A stretch of 64,000 bases of DNA, from NCBI GenBank assembly GCA_947652115.1, contig OX393564.1:2464870-2528869 (forward strand). The letters run 5' to 3'. A program made the position numbers and the translations under genes. Under the pieces are notes generated by a model. It was not told the origin of the DNA and did no database searches. It saw only the letters and a program-made list of their open reading frames with translations. Of this stretch, positions 11,362-24,066 are shown one piece after another. The DNA comes from Blastomussa wellsi (lineage: Eukaryota > Cnidaria > Anthozoa > Scleractinia > Plerogyridae). Each line of letters begins with the position of its first letter. The stretch's first letter is position 1.

Positions 11362-14300
11362 TTACCAGGGTGAGTCAAATTCCAGAACAGTTGAAGTAAT
11401 TGTTCTCGCAGATTGCTGCTTCCGTTTTCTAATGCACTTGGGGCATTTTCTTTCAGCAATACAAGCTTTGTGAAAAACAGCCTTGCATTTCCCACACTGA
11501 AAATCACAAGCAAAAAAAACACTGTTACAAGTCATTAGGCCTACATGTAAATGGTGATTAGACCGCACTCTTACATGACACATCTGATCAAAACACTGAT
11601 TGATTCAATAGTAAGAGCAAGTGCATAAATGTCAGCAAATTTGAATAACAAATTATGGGCAGATCCAGAAAATCCAGTTCTAAGGGGGAGGTAGGCAAGA
11701 GAGTAACTTTGGCTCATACCCACAGCACTGTGATTGCATACCATAAGATGGTGGGTTTCACTTTTTTAAAAACAAAGCCAAGGGAAAAGGGGGGGGGGGG
11801 GCTGCAGCCTCCTCAGCCCTCCCCTTCACAGTTTTCTTGTGTAGTGCTTACTGGTTGTCATGTCATTCATTTCTGTTAGCAACAGGAATAAATTGTTATA
11901 AGCCCACGCAAACTACTGTACATGTCTTTCAAGTTACTCATTTTGTGAGTGGACCAAGCACTTAGCCATTCTGGCTGAAAGTTATGTTTATACAGCAATA
12001 TAGCCAGCCATAAATTATTACAACACTGACAGAAGTTGTACATTGATAATTATAGCCCTGACAGTAAAAACGGTGCTCTTACTTGAGTAGTAGTTTTAAC
12101 CTCAAATGGGTAGATGATCTTGGGGTTATTACAAATTTCACAAAAGAATCCTTTTTGGCAACAAAGCTGCAGGAAAAAGGGAAAAAAACTCAAAGCTGTG
12201 AATAACAATCATCACTAAAGCTTACAGGTTTAGTGACTAGGCATAATTATTGCTAGTCCTACATAGTGTGTTAGTCTACCATAGGGTACCTTCTCTTTCT
12301 CTCTCAAGCTACCCTGATGATGCAGTTGGGGGTTATTTTTGACAGGGGGTGTCAACTCTAAGAAGGCCGGCTGTTTTGGGAGAAAAACAAAATTCTTACG
12401 GGAATCTTAAGATTTTGCCAGGAACTGACAGACTTGGAAAATTTTCCAGGAAATACAAAGTAATGAAGTTGAGATTTTGGGGGGAATTTCCCCCAAATAT
12501 CCGGGACGATATTCCAGATTTTCGGGAGGACTTTTATTTACACACAGTACTGCTCAAACAGCATTTGTTAGCACTGTCACCTCCTATTCTTGGGTGTCAC
12601 ATCTTGTGTCTGAAGGAGCAGTACGTTAGTAAAAATGTTAGACCTTTTTTGCTTCGTTTCTTTTAATTTCCGTATTTCAGACCACATGATCATTGATGTT
12701 TCCCTTGAGAAAAGTTCTTTCAGATTCAACCAAATAATTTCCAAATGGACAAAGGAACCATTCGTACACTGTAGCTAAAAAGCTCTTGACTATCAAAATA
12801 CACAGTCATGTAGATGAATTGCGAGACTGAAGGCTGTCATTCTTAGCATTTCCAGGTGCAGTGAACTTATCACTATAAAGGGCACGTTTTTTTTTTTTTT
12901 TTTTTTCAGTTTATTCTTATTCCCCGAGCCAATTGACCCTCTCATCTGGCTGGGCCAGGACTTGAGGAACAAGGGGCTCCAGGATACATCAGCTAAAATC
13001 TACATAGCAAAGGGAGTTTCAACCACATCAGCCTCTTTAAAATCTAGTTTAAGAGGGTTGATTTGATTGGACTCTGGTCCCTTTGTTAAATTCTAGCAAT
13101 TAAATGGTAGAGCCACTTGTTCCTGAGAGGAACATCAGGTTCATTTAATTTTCTCACCTTACACTTGTAGACATGTTTTGTACAATGTGCTATTATTTTC
13201 TTGAGATGATGAGCCAACTGTCCTGACTGTACTTGTATTAAATCCTATGATAGAACACAGGAATTCTCTTACTCAGTTGAAGTCGGGCCTCCTCTAAACT
13301 GCGTCAAACAACTGACAATTTTAATTTTATTCTTTTCTTTGAAATCAGCAATAATATTATTTTAGAACAACTAAACTGAAAGCTTTCAGCAGACTGACCA
13401 ACAGGGAGTACTGGTGAATGTCATCCCAGAGATATTCCCGTGGCCAAATTCTTCTTCTGACATCCTCTGCTATGGGATCTTTACATGTAAATAGAAAACC
13501 TTTTAAATGCTGCAACTGTGACCTCAGTACCTGACAATGGACCAAACAGGGAAATTACATCACTGCTAAGTAAAAAGTAAAATGCATGGTTTTGGTACTT
13601 CACAGGTAGTCATCTTTCAAACCTTGAGGGTACATCTACATCAGGGTGCTTCTATATCGCCCATCGATCTAGAGTCCAGTTTCAGCATTTATCTACTAGC
13701 CTATGTAAATGGGGAGCTTTTCTTCTCCACTGTAGCTAGATGGGCTGCTAATACATAACAGTGGACATTACCCCTTGCATTTAATATCTCTGGCGATCCA
13801 TTATACACCTGGTGGGGAGCTCTTGGCACTGTGGAAATAAGTATTTGCTGCAGTGACCTCAAACTCATTCATAATTCATAGAGTTTAAACAAAGAAAATG
13901 ATTTTTAGAGATAGAGGTTTGGATACTGGGTCACTCTTAATTATGTAGCATTTTAGATTTTTATGATTTAAGTTCTCCATTTACCCCTCAAATTTTGTCC
14001 AAAAATACTTAATACTCTGCTGTGCATTGTATTAATTTTCAACTCTCTTCTTGATGAAACAGTCTCTCATGTTTGATATAGCCAAATTACTATTTAAAGC
14101 ACATTACACAGTGACTAGCTAGCTATTATATCAATTATCCTACTGTATTGTGACCACCACAATTGAATGTGCATGTATTTAACAACACCTAATAAATTAA
14201 AATCCTAAAGCATTTCCGTAGAAAAAATTATGCATGAACCTATTGGGAAATACATGTACAGTTGCAAAAATCACAGTTACACTAACCTTGACATCATGCA

Positions 14301-17300
14301 GCTCCTTGATAACATTATACAGAGTGGGATTTGTTTCGTCAATATTAAACAATGGTTCCTCTTCAATGTGAAGCAGAAACAGTTTGCACTGTTTAGAAAC
14401 TTGATGTTTGCGCAGATCCCAGTTGTGGATCACTCTTCCAGGAATCACGTGCTCGTCATTTTCATGACATTCAAAACAATAATAGCGTGCATCATATGTA
14501 CAAACTTTGAACTCTCCATAAATCATTCCTGTGTAGAAAAAAAAGGGGAGTTACCAAAAATTATTAATTTTTTTTTTTTTTATGGGAGCAATTCACTATA
14601 TTTTTACCAGTGCAATAAGCCCCTCCCCACCACGGTGGCCTAATGGTTAGTGCGCTCGTCTCCGGATCAAAAGCAACATCACGAAAACACTTACAGTCTT
14701 TCCCGTAAAACCATGAACACCAGAAAAAAATTTCTGGAATGTTTATTGTGTAGTGACCAATCGCAGCAAAGTTCAGGACACGCGAACAAACCTCAAAACC
14801 ATAAACTAATGACCATTGCTGTTTGCAGTTTAGTTTTGTCACACCTGATTGGCTTTTTCTTTGTAACACAATAACATTCCATAAACATTTCTGGTGCTCA
14901 CGGTTTTACAGGAAAGACTAAAAAACATTCATTAACCTATATTTCGACCGCATCCTCTACACTGGTAATTTTGGTTGTCTAAGCCCTTTTCAGTGGCTAT
15001 CTCTGTCACTAAAGACATCAGCTCTGCTGTCCGCTGCTCATCACCATGTGCAGAGTGAACTGAGCCACTTCTTGGAAGAACTTCAAAGCCTGCAAATGCA
15101 TCTGTCATGGGTTCAGATTGCACCTCGGGCTGTTCCTTTTCTGGTGGAATCTAAATTAGAAAACAGAATTAAGATAATTCTGTCACTGGACAAATAACTG
15201 ATAAACTTAATCCAAAACATTTTCTAAAAAATCTGTAAAACATGTACCATGTAGAGTGAGCGCAGCGAATGAGTGAAATATGTTTCAACACGAGAAGAGA
15301 AATTTTGTATCTCCAAGAGGCCATGGAATATTCTGTTTATAATATAAACACCAATGAACTTCAAAACCTTTTCACTTTTGCAGCAAAAGGTGCGATTTGT
15401 TACATAACCATGATAGCAACGGTGTTATCTTCAAACATGAACATAACTTGTTAAACATGTTTTCGTGTGAAAGCTCGCCTGGTATTTCACTGCTGTTTAC
15501 CGGTATATAATAAATGAAGCTCTGTTGTGGACATTAGAATGTAGCAATCCATTAATTAATCTCTCCCCTTAAATAGCAAGTCATTTGAAAGATCCTCAAT
15601 TATCTCTGTCAGTGACTTTTCTCTATCATCCTGATTTGCAAGAAAAATAATTTCGAATTTATGATACCCACAATGCAGTACTATATATGGATGCAAGAAA
15701 ATATCAATCAGTTACAGAAATATGTAGCTCTCATTATTAACAGAAGTATTTAATAATTATTATGATTATTTGCTGGTTCTTTTTCAGAACCACCAAATCT
15801 AAAATAGTCAATAACCAATGTGAAGTGTCTTTTTCTCATTTGAATTGTAAGTTCAGATAAAATTGTAATCTTTGGATTTTGTTTCGTGAAAATATTTGGC
15901 TATAAGACGCACCCCAATTTCAGGAGTAACTTGCAACAGAAAAACAATTTTTTTTTGGTGAAAAAAAAACAGTGCGCCTTTTAACCAAGAAACTACAGCT
16001 GTAATCTTTTTTGCCTCAAATGTCAGACATCTCTCTTACAGTGTGAGATAAAATGATTGTGTAACAAGCTAAGATGAACTATTCACTCGACCTGGCTAAT
16101 AACAGTAATAAGGCAATAATTTTAATAACACACATTAATTGATTCTCGCATACAATATTTCTACCTGTTCTGGTTGTGTGGAAACTGCAGCATCAGCATA
16201 AATAGGGGCCTCAAATCTGTTAGGTCCCTGAACAGTGTAATCCTTTAACAGAGTACCAAAACTGGGTACATTTTGTATCTTTGTGGGGGTCACTGGCCTG
16301 AGAGGCTCCTTAGTACCTGGCAGAGGCCTTATGAGGTCCATTTGTTCAGTAGGACCGTCAACAATATCTACTGCCTGTGTTTCAAATGTCGAAGACCAGC
16401 CACTTGCCATACCCAGTTTGTTGCTGCCCATCATAGGAGTTGGGCTGATGGTCTCATGTTGAATAACTTGAAAGGAAGGATCTGCTGCTGTTGCTGGTGA
16501 GGATGACTCACCACCTACAGAATGATACATTCAATGAGTACAACATTTTAGTTATTACACATGTATGGAATTGTTACAGACTTCAAGTGGCTTTCTTGGA
16601 AATTAGTTAGTAGCTTGAGACAGTTAAATAAACACGGTGCATTAATTAACCAAATATTTTCCTTGCTAGTTAAATAGGTTGCAGCTTTAAATGCCACTTT
16701 TAAGTGCTTTTAATAAACATTTTATCTGTGTTGGAACAGGCTTTTAGCCAGATGAGCATCGATCCAGGCATCCTGTGTCCAGACAGCCACTTTTTAAAGA
16801 AAATTGTTTTATTTTCCACATGTTGCTTTATAAATTGTTCATTTTAGCAGGCCCCAAAGCACATTTTGGACGGCCACTTTTCGAATCCTGACTAAAAGCG
16901 TGTGTGGGAAGCAGGGATGGTGCAGTGGTGAGAGCAGTCGCCTCCCAAAAATGCACATGTATGGCCGGGTTTAATCCTGGCCCAGTGCCATAAATTAGAG
17001 AGGTGGAGGGTAAAGAGATCACGTAAAGTTGAGTTTGCGTGACGAGATCATGTAAGGGGGGGGGGGGGGGAAGAAGGAAGGTTGAGTAGATGGTAGAGGT
17101 ATGGGAGGTACATGAAGTAGGGGAGGGATGGATGACGGCTATTCCAATTTTATTCCATAAAAAAGGAGTGTGAGTGCATTTCCAAGGTGACAAGTGATGC
17201 TAAATTTGACCATCACCTTGACCTTCTGCTGAGGATGGATCGCCTGCACTATCTCTGCTATCTGCTTTGGCTGTTGTTCTATTTGCCACAGTTTGATGTT

Positions 17301-20300
17301 CTAGTGCTATTCGTTTCAACTCTGTGCTGTCCTCAATGCTGCATCCAGCCAGTTCGGCCACTTCTGCATCACTGGAATTTAAGGAACTAGATGTTTGATG
17401 TACCATGGACCGACCATCGCCTGCTGCTTGGGGGCTCACTGATGAAGGGGCTGGGATGCAAACTGGAATTGTTGAAGGCCCATGGCCATGTATACCTGCG
17501 AGGGAACCAAACTCGTCATATACAGTGTGTAGTGTGTGGCAAACCATGTATGCACTGAGACATCACGATATTTTTAGTATTGTTCCTCTGTCAATAAAAT
17601 TAACAGCAGATCTTCAGTTTCAAACTGACAACTCAAAAATACACTGAATTGATGTCTGTTCCCATCCCTGGGACTGAAGAAATCTCAGAGCTCATCAGTA
17701 TTTTGTCATGACTAATATTTTACATTTATTTTTAGCGAAATGACTCCCTCTAGATGGGATGCTACTCCATGGATCACAGGTAAATCCACAGCTTTTTTGT
17801 CAGCTTGCCCAGAAAATTCATTAGTATCCAACCTAGGAAGAGACTAGAGATCGCATTGCAAGATGAAAATAATGACATGCTACCCAAGAACACAGCACAA
17901 TTAAGGGAATTGACAGTCACACTTGAACCCAGAGCAATCTATCTGACTCTTCATTCATGCAGAGACTGACAAAAGAAGCCTTACATTCAATCCCCAGACC
18001 TGGTTTACCTGCATAGACTGGTGGAATGGAGTGAGGAGCAACTTTAGGTAACTGCCAAATACCACAGAGAGCCAATGTGTCACCAGACCAAGAATTCAGA
18101 CCGGGTGTGTTATAGTTAAAGTCAAATTTGAATTCACCAAGGCCTATGAATAAAATAATCATGTTAAATTAATTCCCAATAAAACAGTGCTTGAAATAAG
18201 AAAAAATCCAGGTTGTCCTTATGGCAAATACTAGACAATCTCGGGCAACCAGCCCTTTATTTTTCCTCAAAACTGGTTACCTGGATGAAGTTTTAGTTGC
18301 CTTGGGTCACCGGGCAACCGCTAATTTCGAGCACTGATAAAATGTAGTGCTTGTTGCTAAGTAACTTCATGCACCTTTTGCTAGCAAATTTATGAGTCTC
18401 CAGGATTAATTTGTGCCTTCCTCTTTAATACATAGAACACTACATTACGTAAAAATCGTTTAATCCATCCAACTGTTAACCTCCTAAAAAAATAATTTGT
18501 TTAGTTGAATAGGATGTACTCTTTAATTATGACAGTCATACTTAATGATCAGTTTAAACAAAAACAAAGAGCTCAACAGACGAGAAAATTCATGTGATTG
18601 CCATATTTATCATCATCATCGTCGTCATCATATTTAAATCTTGTCACCTTGTAGGAAAGTTTTCATTATGGATGGTAGTTCTGAATCCAGCATAAATGAT
18701 GAGCCTTTGTAGGATTCTCTGTAAAAACAATTAAAGAATTGTTAAAACCTAAAATGTACAAGTAGGCATAAAATTTACATGCCCAAATGTTGGGCAAAGA
18801 GGGGACAATACACATGCGGTATTACTAACAGTAATCAGGTGCACTTCACGTCTTCCATCCTACAGTAGGACAATCAAAAAATAATTATAATATTGTTTTA
18901 ACCATCACACTCGGTGAATGTAGAACTTATACATACATGTACATGGTTATTGTAATTTACAGTATAATTTATTATTTTTAAAGACAATATAATTAATTGG
19001 AATGTAATAACTGTGATCAATTATTCTGTCATCTACATATATGACAGAAATCACACCAAAATTAATGCCGCTACAGTAAGAATACCAAACTTACAAGAGT
19101 TTATTCTTGTCCATCAAAAGTGCATCAAGGTAACTCTCCATCAGGCCATCATTTAAAGCAAGACGAACCCATGCCTGTGGATATTATTATAATAATAAAC
19201 ATAATTATAATATAGGTATTGATGGTTCATGCGAGCGTTAACATTAGTGATTTTCAATTTAGTTTTGTAAAACCAAAACCGAAGCAATCACTCTGACCAA
19301 TCAAAAAGGACGGAGACAATCCAGTGAACCAAAGCCAGTAATTAAACGAAGGGCTCTGTTTATAAAGCGCGGGAAAACATCATAAAGTGCGGGAATTATA
19401 CCGTGTGCGAGCAACTCAAGATTGGTTTTGGTTTTATACAGTCATATGATTGGTTGAGACAGTGGTCAGGGGTTTCAAAAGTAGGTGTTGTCGACTGGAA
19501 GAGTAGGCGGCTGTTATAGGTGAGCTTTTGGGTCACAAGCTGATTGCTATGACCAGAGTAGCCAGTGGCATGAACTCATGCCGGTGGTGGAACTCCGGCA
19601 CTCTCCGCTTTGTTTTGAAACCCCTAGACTGGTGCTAGTTTATTCAACAAATCATTAAATATAGTAACTAAATAAATTTAATGCAAAACCAAAGCAAATG
19701 CAAATCACCTGTTACACTCAAGTGAAAAACTCTCTCTTAGAGCACTCCTCAAGAAACAGGTCACTTCAAACAGGGCCAATAGGTCACATCTGTCAGGTCA
19801 GATTGGTAGACTTTGATCTATTTTGTTTATTTCTGATGTTCAAGGTTCATTGGCTGTCACCATTATTATGACTGACGGCAGCGAAAAGCACAGTCATCGC
19901 ATGGTTAAGTTTTGAGCTTCAGAGTTATTGAAAAGCACAGTAAATTGTTTACTCCTGCTTAATTGTTCACCCATGTTTACATTCTATAAAAAGATAATTC
20001 AGCTCATCATGCAAAAAAAATTCCTTCTTGATGCAGATCAAGTAAACTAAAGATAAAAAATTAAAATCTGTGCAAAGAAATAAATTCTCAATTATTAATT
20101 ATCATAAAAGAGGTTTTAATTATGTGGCCAGCTATTTTTATAGAAATTTTCACACTGATCATTGTATGCACTTACTCGACATCTCCCTACATTGGTGTGG
20201 ATTTGTGAAAGGTGCTCCAGCTCATTCAAAACATCCTTGTGAGTGAAATTTGTGACCAGAGACCAAAATGACTACAAAATAAAAATATGTACATACTGTA

Positions 20301-21578
20301 GTGCAAGTTAATAAGTAACACAAGCTGTGTTCCTCAATCATTATCAGCCAAATAGTGATTTAAATTGTTTGTTAACCTTCTTATACCTTCTTATTAATTT
20401 CAATATCAGTTTTCCTTATTTTGGTAAATGATAATCACTTTTTTAAAATCTATCTGTTAGTGGGTAGTCTTTCATTACATAGCTTACATGTGTAGGCATT
20501 GTTTCTGTTGATATTTTTCCAAGCAGATTGTAAAAGTTTGACAACTGCAATGCAAGAATAATAGAGATGTCCAAATTTAAGCACATGTACATGAATGATT
20601 GTTGTACTGTGTGTAACTAAGATCTATCTCTCAAGAAACAAAATTGATAAGTTATGCATGACTGTATTAATACAAGTTGATAAGATTTTAGTTAATGATC
20701 ATTCAAACTCAGCACAAATAGATGAGTGTGGGGAAGGTACCTAAAATCACTCTGGGAGCCTATACCCACGAGTGCAAGTTTACAGTAACCATGACAACCC
20801 TGTGAGCAGCAACCACCAGGCACCGTCACACTGAACAAAACTCAGCGGAAAGAAATCATCAAGCTTACCCATACTTACCAAGAGGGATTTACAAGAGGGA
20901 CGGGAGCAAAAAGTGATCAATGTCCCAGCTAGCGAATGGTAACATGAGCAAATGGCTTGGTCTTAAAAGGAGACCTGTAAAATTACTGAGTCCCTGCAAA
21001 GCCTCAGGGCGCCACAGATTCACGCATGAGATCATTGGCCAGCATTGTCTCAAGTTTGACCGCCCCTAAATTACATTTAACAGACTTTTGGCAACAGCAA
21101 CACAATGGAAATAGCATATTATTCTCAAAACTTGCATATGTATGTATTACTTGTACTGAAAAACTATCAAAAGTCACGTATTCATTACCTTGACACCGTG
21201 CTCTTGATACCCATGAAGAAAGATGGCTTCCAATAAACTACTGATCAACAAGCCATGTTCATCATTCCTGTCAACAGAAGATTTATAAACAAGTTTTGCC
21301 CATTACTGTGGGAGGCACAGTTGCCTAATGTTTAGCGTGCTAGATTCTGGATCGAGCAGTCTGGGATCCAGCTCTGGCTGACGCAGGGCAATAATAGTAG
21401 ATTTAGTTAAACATTCAGAAGGAAAATTAACAAAAGTAAACTAACATCTGATGATGTTTCAACAACATCATGTCATCACTGTTGAATGTGAAAAAACTAA
21501 ACCTAAAAGGCAAGTATTATTATAATTAAAAGTAACAAAATGTGAAGCAAAAATGAATTTAAACAGTTTAAACAGTAG

Positions 21579-21623
<45 letters not shown>

Positions 21624-23603
21624 GTATAATAATATAATTTGGTTCTATCAACTGGGTTGATAATGTCAATTGGCCACCGTAAAGAGATTCAAGAGCTGAC
21701 GTTTCGAGCGTTAGCCCTTCGTCAGAGCGAATCAAGGAATTGTGCGTCGTGTGTTTTTATATACAGAAAGATGGAGCTTCGCTATTGGCTGGTGCCTGGT
21801 AACGTGAAAACTTCGGAATAAATTAGTTGAATGAAAAGCGTTCGTTGATACCGTGAGGATTACAACATTCACAACGTTGACAAAATATCGGGACCCAAGC
21901 GATCTATCAAAATCACTGATCATTTCACCTGTACCTCAGCCAATGCCATCTACTGTATAACTTGCACTCTTTGCAAAAAGTTATACATCGGCGAAACAGG
22001 GAGATGACTTGGCGACCGATTCCGAGAACACCTTCGTGACGTAGAGAAAGCGACAAAAATGCATCGAAACCGGTCGCGAGACACTTCAATCTCCCAAATC
22101 ATTCTAAGCAACATATGGCAGTCTGCGGCCTTTCCCTTCACCAAGGAAACACAGAAAGCCGTATGAACAAAAATTTATTTTTCAAATCAGCACTCTTAAT
22201 GTTTATGTTATTATGTTAATTTCTTCACAGTAGACAATGATGACATGAAGTCATTGAAACATCATGCTAGTTTACTTTTGTTAATTTTCCTTCAAAAATT
22301 TGAATGCTTAGGGTAATTCTGCGATTGACTAGTGTCCCATCAAGGGAGGAAACAGAAATAACACAATACACAAGCTGACTGCTTTGCACTACAGAAAAAT
22401 AGGATATGCTCCGGCGGCCCGAGGGGCCACTGGTCTTAAGTTTGTACACAGCAGGGTTGTCAAAATAAGCCGACAACCAGCGCATTTCACGGCTATTCTG
22501 AATACTGCACTGGCTACTCCGAATGTTAGAAGGTCAGTTATGAGTGTGATATTGGAGAAATAAAATGGAAATAGCCGCCTACTTTTTGGATGGAACCTGC
22601 TACTCAAAAACCTACTAAACACACAGACTTTAACTTTGTCCACTACCATGCAAACACAGGAATCATTTTATTTAATTCAACTGCTGTAACCAACCTTTCT
22701 ACTTCCAAGTCTGCTCCAATGTGTTTTCTTTGAAGCTGGCAGGAACAATAAATTCAATTATTATTAAGTACTTTCCCTCATCACAAATTACAATCAGATT
22801 ATGTGTACAAGGTTTTAATACAAGTATACCTCTTTCACTGCAAGTGAGAGTTCACTAATAAGCCTTCTCTTTATTTCTGCATGTCTTATGAAGTCATCCT
22901 CAGTTTCTAGAGGTGATATATAAAGACTTTAAAATGTGAATAAGACAATTCAAAGGCGACAGACCACAATCTCAATGTTGGCTCCTGTAATAAATATCTA
23001 ATTGCCATAACCGTTCAGCAGTAGGATGCCTAAAATGCTTGTAATTCCACAATTGGTTTCGGCTCCATTAACTCCTATACCAATTGCAGAACATTTCAGG
23101 TGGAGCCACCCACGATGTGAGCACAGTTACTGACAAGAAAAAGTAATAAGGAAAACAACGAAAAATAAATTAAACCGTTAAATTGCGAACTAAGCATACA
23201 CGTCAACTAACTAAACCAAACACGCGCACCACATTCGAAAATACGCGCGCGCGCCTTCAAATCCAAATGAAGGACCCGGAAGCAGCGCGTATAAATGAAT
23301 TAGAGTTGCAAAGACGACTTAACAATTACATACACCTGACAGAAGGCGAATGAGACGTGCTGTAAGCTTAAATATTAAAAAAGGATGTAAACAAGACAGC
23401 TGCAGCTGATCAAATGGATGGATCATGTGTTAAAAATTTAATAAAACCGAAGTAAAATCAAAATTTTCTATTTGAGAGCCTATTAAACTACACACCCCAG
23501 CATTAACCAAGTTTAGAACAAGATATCCATCTTACAGTCGATAATTTCATTCGACAAAATAAAGCTCACCAACAATGCCTGCTTTCTTCAACCCAGGAAA
23601 CAT
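11362..23603 (-). CDS. RUBCN: Rubicon-family autophagy/endosome regulator, sixteen exons
   Basis: Rubicon binds the Beclin-1/VPS34 complex and Rab7 on late endosomes and restrains autophagosome maturation. Exons, from the start codon on the minus strand: 23570-23603, 22830-22906, 22695-22735, 21189-21267, 20176-20271, 19095-19174, 18648-18718, 18009-18143, 17217-17495, 16165-16514, 14937-15150, 14287-14528, 13399-13530, 13158-13244, 12083-12166, 11362-11496. They sum to 2136 nt (711 residues) with every phase matching. Roughly residues 1-160 are a RUN domain ([20 protein letters not shown]). The middle is Ser/Pro-rich and poorly conserved. The C-terminal Rubicon-homology domain is cysteine-rich: [65 protein letters not shown] and CPKC. 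It is shorter than human Rubicon (972), mainly in the linker. The first-exon ATG is supported by a good GTGAGC donor. RUBCN versus its paralogue Pacer is decided by the N-terminal RUN domain. Confidence 0.92.
12910..13135. repeat. Foldback MITE-like repeat (family also at 52570-52800)
   Basis: The left half (tggctgggccaggacttgaggaacaa) is complementary to the right half (agagccacttgttcctgag), with a gattggactctggtcc / ccctttgttaaattctagc interior. The same modules in the same order recur near 52570-52800. It lies in a Rubicon intron. Confidence 0.5.
14694..14918. repeat. Foldback MITE with about 55 bp inverted ends
   Basis: The left arm agtctttcccgtaaaacc..gaacaccagaaa pairs with the right arm tttctggtgctcacggttttacaggaaagact. 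The arms are imperfect and the interior holds no ORF. A truncated tRNA-like SINE head (ggcctaatggttagtgcg) lies immediately to its left at 14637. It is in a Rubicon intron. Confidence 0.65.
16905..17040 (+). repeat. tRNA-derived SINE-like repeat
   Basis: An A-box-like segment (ggtgcagtggtgagagc) and, about 45 bp later, a B-box-like segment (gggtttaatcctggccc) suggest a tRNA-derived pol III promoter. It lacks a tRNA-like acceptor stem. It lies in a Rubicon intron. Confidence 0.5.
19470..19640. repeat. Dispersed repeat, second copy at 32510-32665
   Basis: The segment containing gtcacaagctgattgctatga and gtagccagtggcat is repeated with mismatches in a PDE9A intron near 32565. Both copies end with ttgttttgaa..cccct. 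The type is unknown and there is no ORF. Confidence 0.6.
21306..21395 (+). repeat. tRNA-derived SINE head fragment
   Basis: The sequence gggaggcacagttgcctaatgtttagcgtgctagattctgg.. resembles the heads at 26379 and 30961, with an A-box (ttgcctaatgtttagcg) and a degenerate B-box. Confidence 0.5.
21576..22200 (+). mobile_element. Penelope-like element: inverted pLTR plus GIY-YIG remnant
   Basis: The left part (about 21576-21840) is the pLTR in minus orientation. From about 21900 a plus-strand coding remnant reads [17 protein letters not shown], then a stop, then [14 protein letters not shown]. These are the GIY-YIG endonuclease motifs that end the Penelope-like polyprotein. The stop and frameshifts show it is dead. 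The opposite orientation of pLTR and coding part is a known Penelope arrangement. It lies in a Rubicon intron. Confidence 0.8.
21686..21733 (-). ncRNA. Hammerhead-like ribozyme motif, best-preserved core
   Basis: On the minus strand the order is GATTC-GCT, CTGACGA, a, GGGC-taac-GCTC, GAAA, cgtc, AGC-tctt-GAATC. CTGACGA fits the hammerhead CUGANGA box, GAAA the second box, and acgtc a very short stem III ending at the GUC cleavage triplet. GCT/AGC and GATTC/GAATC form stem I. One extra A before stem II departs from the consensus. Penelope-like elements are known to carry hammerhead motifs in their pLTRs. Confidence 0.55.
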
Positions 23604-24066
23604 CTTGTTGTCTTCTCAAAACTTTAAATAAGCGAAAAGTACAAGCAACATTGGATTGAATTCAGAAGAAATCTGACACTTTTACATTTTAGCAAGGGGT
23701 TTTATGCAGAAAAAAGTCAACCATTGAGTTTAAAATCTCGTTTTTCACGTGATATCACTGAAATTTTGTGAAGAAAGTCCGCCATTTTTGTTTTGTTAAC
23801 TAGTCAGCTGACCATATGAATCGCTTTTCCAATGTCATTAGAGCTCCCGTATGTAAGTTAAACAACCGCTGACCGGAAAGGAATCGAGCCAAGTTTCCCG
23901 GATGTAATCAAAGGAAGTGACAGTCGAGACATATGTCGTTTGGGGGTTGGGATGAAAAGCCGTGAAGTGCACTGTAATTTAGGATTTACGTGTTTATCGC
24001 GTTTAGAAAGATGTAACGTAAGTTTTGCAAGTTGAAATCTTCTTCGATGACCTGACTTCGGGGAAA
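23604..24066. promoter_or_regulatory. Divergent promoter of Rubicon and PDE9A
   Basis: Only 463 bp separate the two start codons, so both 5' UTRs and promoters must lie here unless non-coding first exons exist elsewhere. I see no TATA box in an obvious position. Confidence 0.6.

Noticed and set aside
14230..14643. Plus-strand open frame of 137 residues
   Set aside because: It is the antisense shadow of a Rubicon zinc-domain exon on the minus strand.
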